Assembly: GCF_025118155.1 (NCBI RefSeq)
Contig: NW_026251397.1
Span: 331,501-395,500, forward strand
Length of the DNA: 64,000 bases
From: Cokeromyces recurvatus
Taxonomy: Eukaryota > Mucoromycota > Mucoromycetes > Mucorales > Mucoraceae
Direction: 5' to 3'
Positions within the stretch are counted from its first letter, which is position 1. The number at the start of each line of letters is the position of its first letter. The notes below the pieces were generated by a model. The model saw only the letters and a list, made by a program, of their open reading frames with translations. It was not told where the DNA came from and did not search any database. The translations under genes were made by a program, and so were the position numbers. Below, one piece after another: positions 62,013 through 64,000 of this stretch.

Positions 62013-63683
62013 GTTCTATTTTTTTTTCTTTTATATAGAATCAGAAACAAAAAAAAAAGTAAGAAAGGAAGGAAGGAAGGAAAAGAACAATTAATATCAT
62101 CTAATAATACTGCTGCAGGAACCAAGTTCATTTTATGTCATTCTTCTGCTGAGATTAAAAAATAGTTTTTTCTTTTGCCGAAGCAGCGCGCGCAAGTGAA
62201 CAAGATGGCAAAAAAAAAACTTATTTTCAGGACAATATATACATATTTAGAATAAATAGCCAATTTTATGATGTTTTAATACTTGTTTATTGAATACAAG
62301 CAATTCACTTTACTACTACGATTGAGTATTAATATTGATTATTTTTATGTAATCTCATTATTTGTAACTATAGTAACATGTAACAAAATATGTATCTTTT
62401 GATTCATCATGCTAACAAATATATATGCATATACATATATATATATTGTCGTAATGAATGTAAATCCCATCATACTACCTTTATAATTGATGATGCAATA
62501 AATAGGAGAGGATGCTAGTCTCAATTTATACTATTTTACGACCTGTTTCTTATTAGTCGAACATAAGAAAAACGCAAGTCCGAGTATGAATGAGCCATAT
62601 ACTTGCTAAAATTTAGTCAAGATATTTATGATAGATCGAATTAGACGCTCTGAAAACGAATAAGTAAATATAATAAGAATAGAATTTTGGTAAAAGAAAA
62701 CGACTATCTTTTATTATCTAAAGAACAATTTTGTTAGAGTGGAACATACTTAACCCTAGTCTCTTTTCCTTATAATAATGACTATGCATTTGTCTATATG
62801 AAACATATGGGACAAATGCATAGTCATATAGTCCGTTATATGTGCATCAATAATCAGTAATACATTGTTATATATTCAAATTTACTAGATAGATCACATG
62901 ATATACATCGGTGATGTTTAATAGTAAGATTTACTATAACTACTTTTAATAGTATGATTATCTACTTAATAAAGACATTTGTCGTTGTAAAATGAATTAT
63001 TTTATTTATTAAATAATAATAATTAGCAAAAAAAAAAAAGTTTACTTTGTTGCGTATATACTTATTAGGCTTACTGATCTACATAAAAGATACATTTGAG
63101 GCATTTTTGACTTAGTTATTAAATGTACTGTAGTTTTTTATGAAGATATTTTAAAGTAAGCATAATACAATCTAGAATGTTTTTGTATATAAAAATGTAG
63201 TTTCTGCTCTCGTATATGAACTATTTATGTTCAGAGTCTTTAATAAAATATTTAAATGCAAATAAATGCTTATATTTCATCCTACTGTTTAAAGCAATAG
63301 TTAGTGAATTCAACGCATTCTTTTATTCTGTTATTTTGAAGCTGCATGTTATATGCTGTATCTTTAGTTTAGCAAATAGTTATGCTTATACCAAGTGTTA
63401 ACTATATAGCTTCTTATAATAATACTTTATCTTCATGGTGCTTTTTCTGTAACATTAGTTTTGTGATTCAATACTAGAAATTTAATCTCCATTAAAAAAA
63501 AAACAACCTTCTAAGCTCGGGGGAAACAAGAAGAGAGCCATTATGACTGTTTTTCATATGTTTGTGGCTTAATGTCTATTGGCTGAATTTCTTCGCAATA
63601 AAAAAAATAAAATAAGAAAAAAAAAAAATACAAATATTACATAAACACCTCATATATATATATCATTCTTCATCAGTTAAACG
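62013..63683. other. Divergent intergenic region (Aim32-like / RIX1)
   Basis: About 1.67 kb. A GGAA tandem run lies at 62066–62080, a TA block at 62418–62446, and a long perfect hairpin at 62780–62825. A CGCGCGC-containing site sits near 62187, rare in this AT-rich DNA. The 61-codon frame at 63216–63401 has no recognisable features. Confidence 0.6.
62780..62825. repeat. 46-nt hairpin with 15-bp perfect stem
   Basis: GACTATGCATTTGTC (62780–62794) pairs perfectly with GACAAATGCATAGTC (62811–62825). An inner ATATG/CATAT pair is separated by AAA, so almost the whole 46 nt folds. It lies alone in the intergenic region. Confidence 0.85.
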
Positions 63684-64000
63684 ATGCCAGTGAAAACCAC
63701 TCAATTAATAAGCAATGTGCTTAGTTTATACATGTCAAATGACAATACAATTCATCAAAATTTATCATTCATTTTAGACATTATTGTAAATCATCGATTA
63801 TTTGATGAATATACTGAATCCGATGAATCAGGCGTTATATATAGAAAATGGACAAGTCGTTTAAATACACTCTTACAATCAAAAATTGTAACTGCACAAT
63901 GGTGTGGCATTACTCTTGTTAAAGTGACATGTCAAAACTCACATGAATTACTTTTAGCTAATGCTAAAAGTTGGATTGCACAACTTTTAGGTTTTGTGGG
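63684..64000 (+). CDS. RIX1: Pre-rRNA-processing protein Rix1, N-terminal part (cut by window end)
   Basis: ATG at 63684 opens an uninterrupted frame to the end of the window, about 105 codons, beginning MPVKTTQLISNVLSLYMSND. The segment YRKWTSRLNTLLQSKIVTAQWCGITLVKVT followed by NSHELLLANAKSWIAQLLGF has the spacing of the Rix1/PELP1 N-terminal domain (W-x3-L-x3-L-x-S … RW-x-G-I-x-L … E-L-L-x-x-x-x-x-W). Rix1 works with Ipi1 and Ipi3 in ITS2 processing and 60S maturation in the nucleus. The call rests on one conserved block, and the rest of the gene is outside the window. Confidence 0.75.
   Translation, partial: MPVKTTQLISNVLSLYMSNDNTIHQNLSFILDIIVNHRLFDEYTESDESGVIYRKWTSRLNTLLQSKIVTAQWCGITLVKVTCQNSHELLLANAKSWIAQLLGFV

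Overview
This window looks like nuclear DNA of a Mucoromycota fungus, most likely of the Mucorales. It is very AT-rich, and its genes are split by many short GT–AG introns of about 50–120 bp. Proteins include fungal Pkc1 (HR1-C2-C1-C1-kinase), Erd1, Rcf2, Shp1 and a URA3/pyrG product close to what I recall of Mucor pyrG. Poly-A or poly-T tracts of 24–50 bases recur in introns and intergenic DNA. No tRNA, rRNA, CRISPR array or prokaryote-style operon was recognised.

Layout. 1–5.6 kb is gene-poor and holds decayed pieces of coding sequence, including a zinc-knuckle family broken by two in-frame stops. 6.4–7.6 kb (-) is TMA46/ZC3H15. 8.35–9.3 kb (-) is a multi-pass membrane protein of the VC0807-like type. 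10.3–13.5 kb (+) is YSH1/CPSF73. 14.8–18.4 kb (+) is the M3 metallopeptidase PRD1, in 23 exons with several microexons. 19.5–20.9 kb (+) is ERD1. 21.5–22.5 kb (+) is URA3, convergent with PKC1 at 22.6–26.35 kb (-). 27.0–28.2 kb is a non-coding element with 142-bp perfect inverted repeats. 28.8–29.4 kb (-) is a hemerythrin-domain gene with an apparent one-base frameshift. 30.35–32.0 kb (+) encodes a Ser-rich protein with three SxIP motifs. 34.6–36.7 kb (+) is a ferric-reductase-type flavocytochrome and 38.5–39.7 kb (+) a C2H2 zinc-finger regulator. 40.3–42.0 kb (-) is SHP1/p47. 45.6–46.2 kb (+) is RCF2. 46.8–48.9 kb (-) is a Prm10/ThrE-type membrane protein. 50.3–50.6 kb (-) is a small hypothetical gene. 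51.0–55.1 kb (+) is a kinesin-4-like motor. 56.0–58.5 kb (+) is an MFS drug:H+ antiporter. 58.7–58.85 kb (-) is a two-exon gene for a 25-residue metallothionein. 59.2–59.9 kb (-) is mitochondrial ribosomal protein uS7m. 60.9 kb holds a possible 29-residue membrane micropeptide. 61.0–62.0 kb (-) is an Apd1/Aim32-type protein. 63.7 kb to the end (+) is the start of RIX1.

Most genes are housekeeping and not functionally clustered. The best leads are the metallothionein, the inverted-repeat element beside PKC1, the decayed zinc-knuckle family, the SxIP protein, the extreme exon structure of PRD1 and the small ORFs near 60 kb. Exon boundaries were read by hand from splice signals and reading frame; summed exon lengths were checked to be multiples of three for the spliced genes reported as complete.
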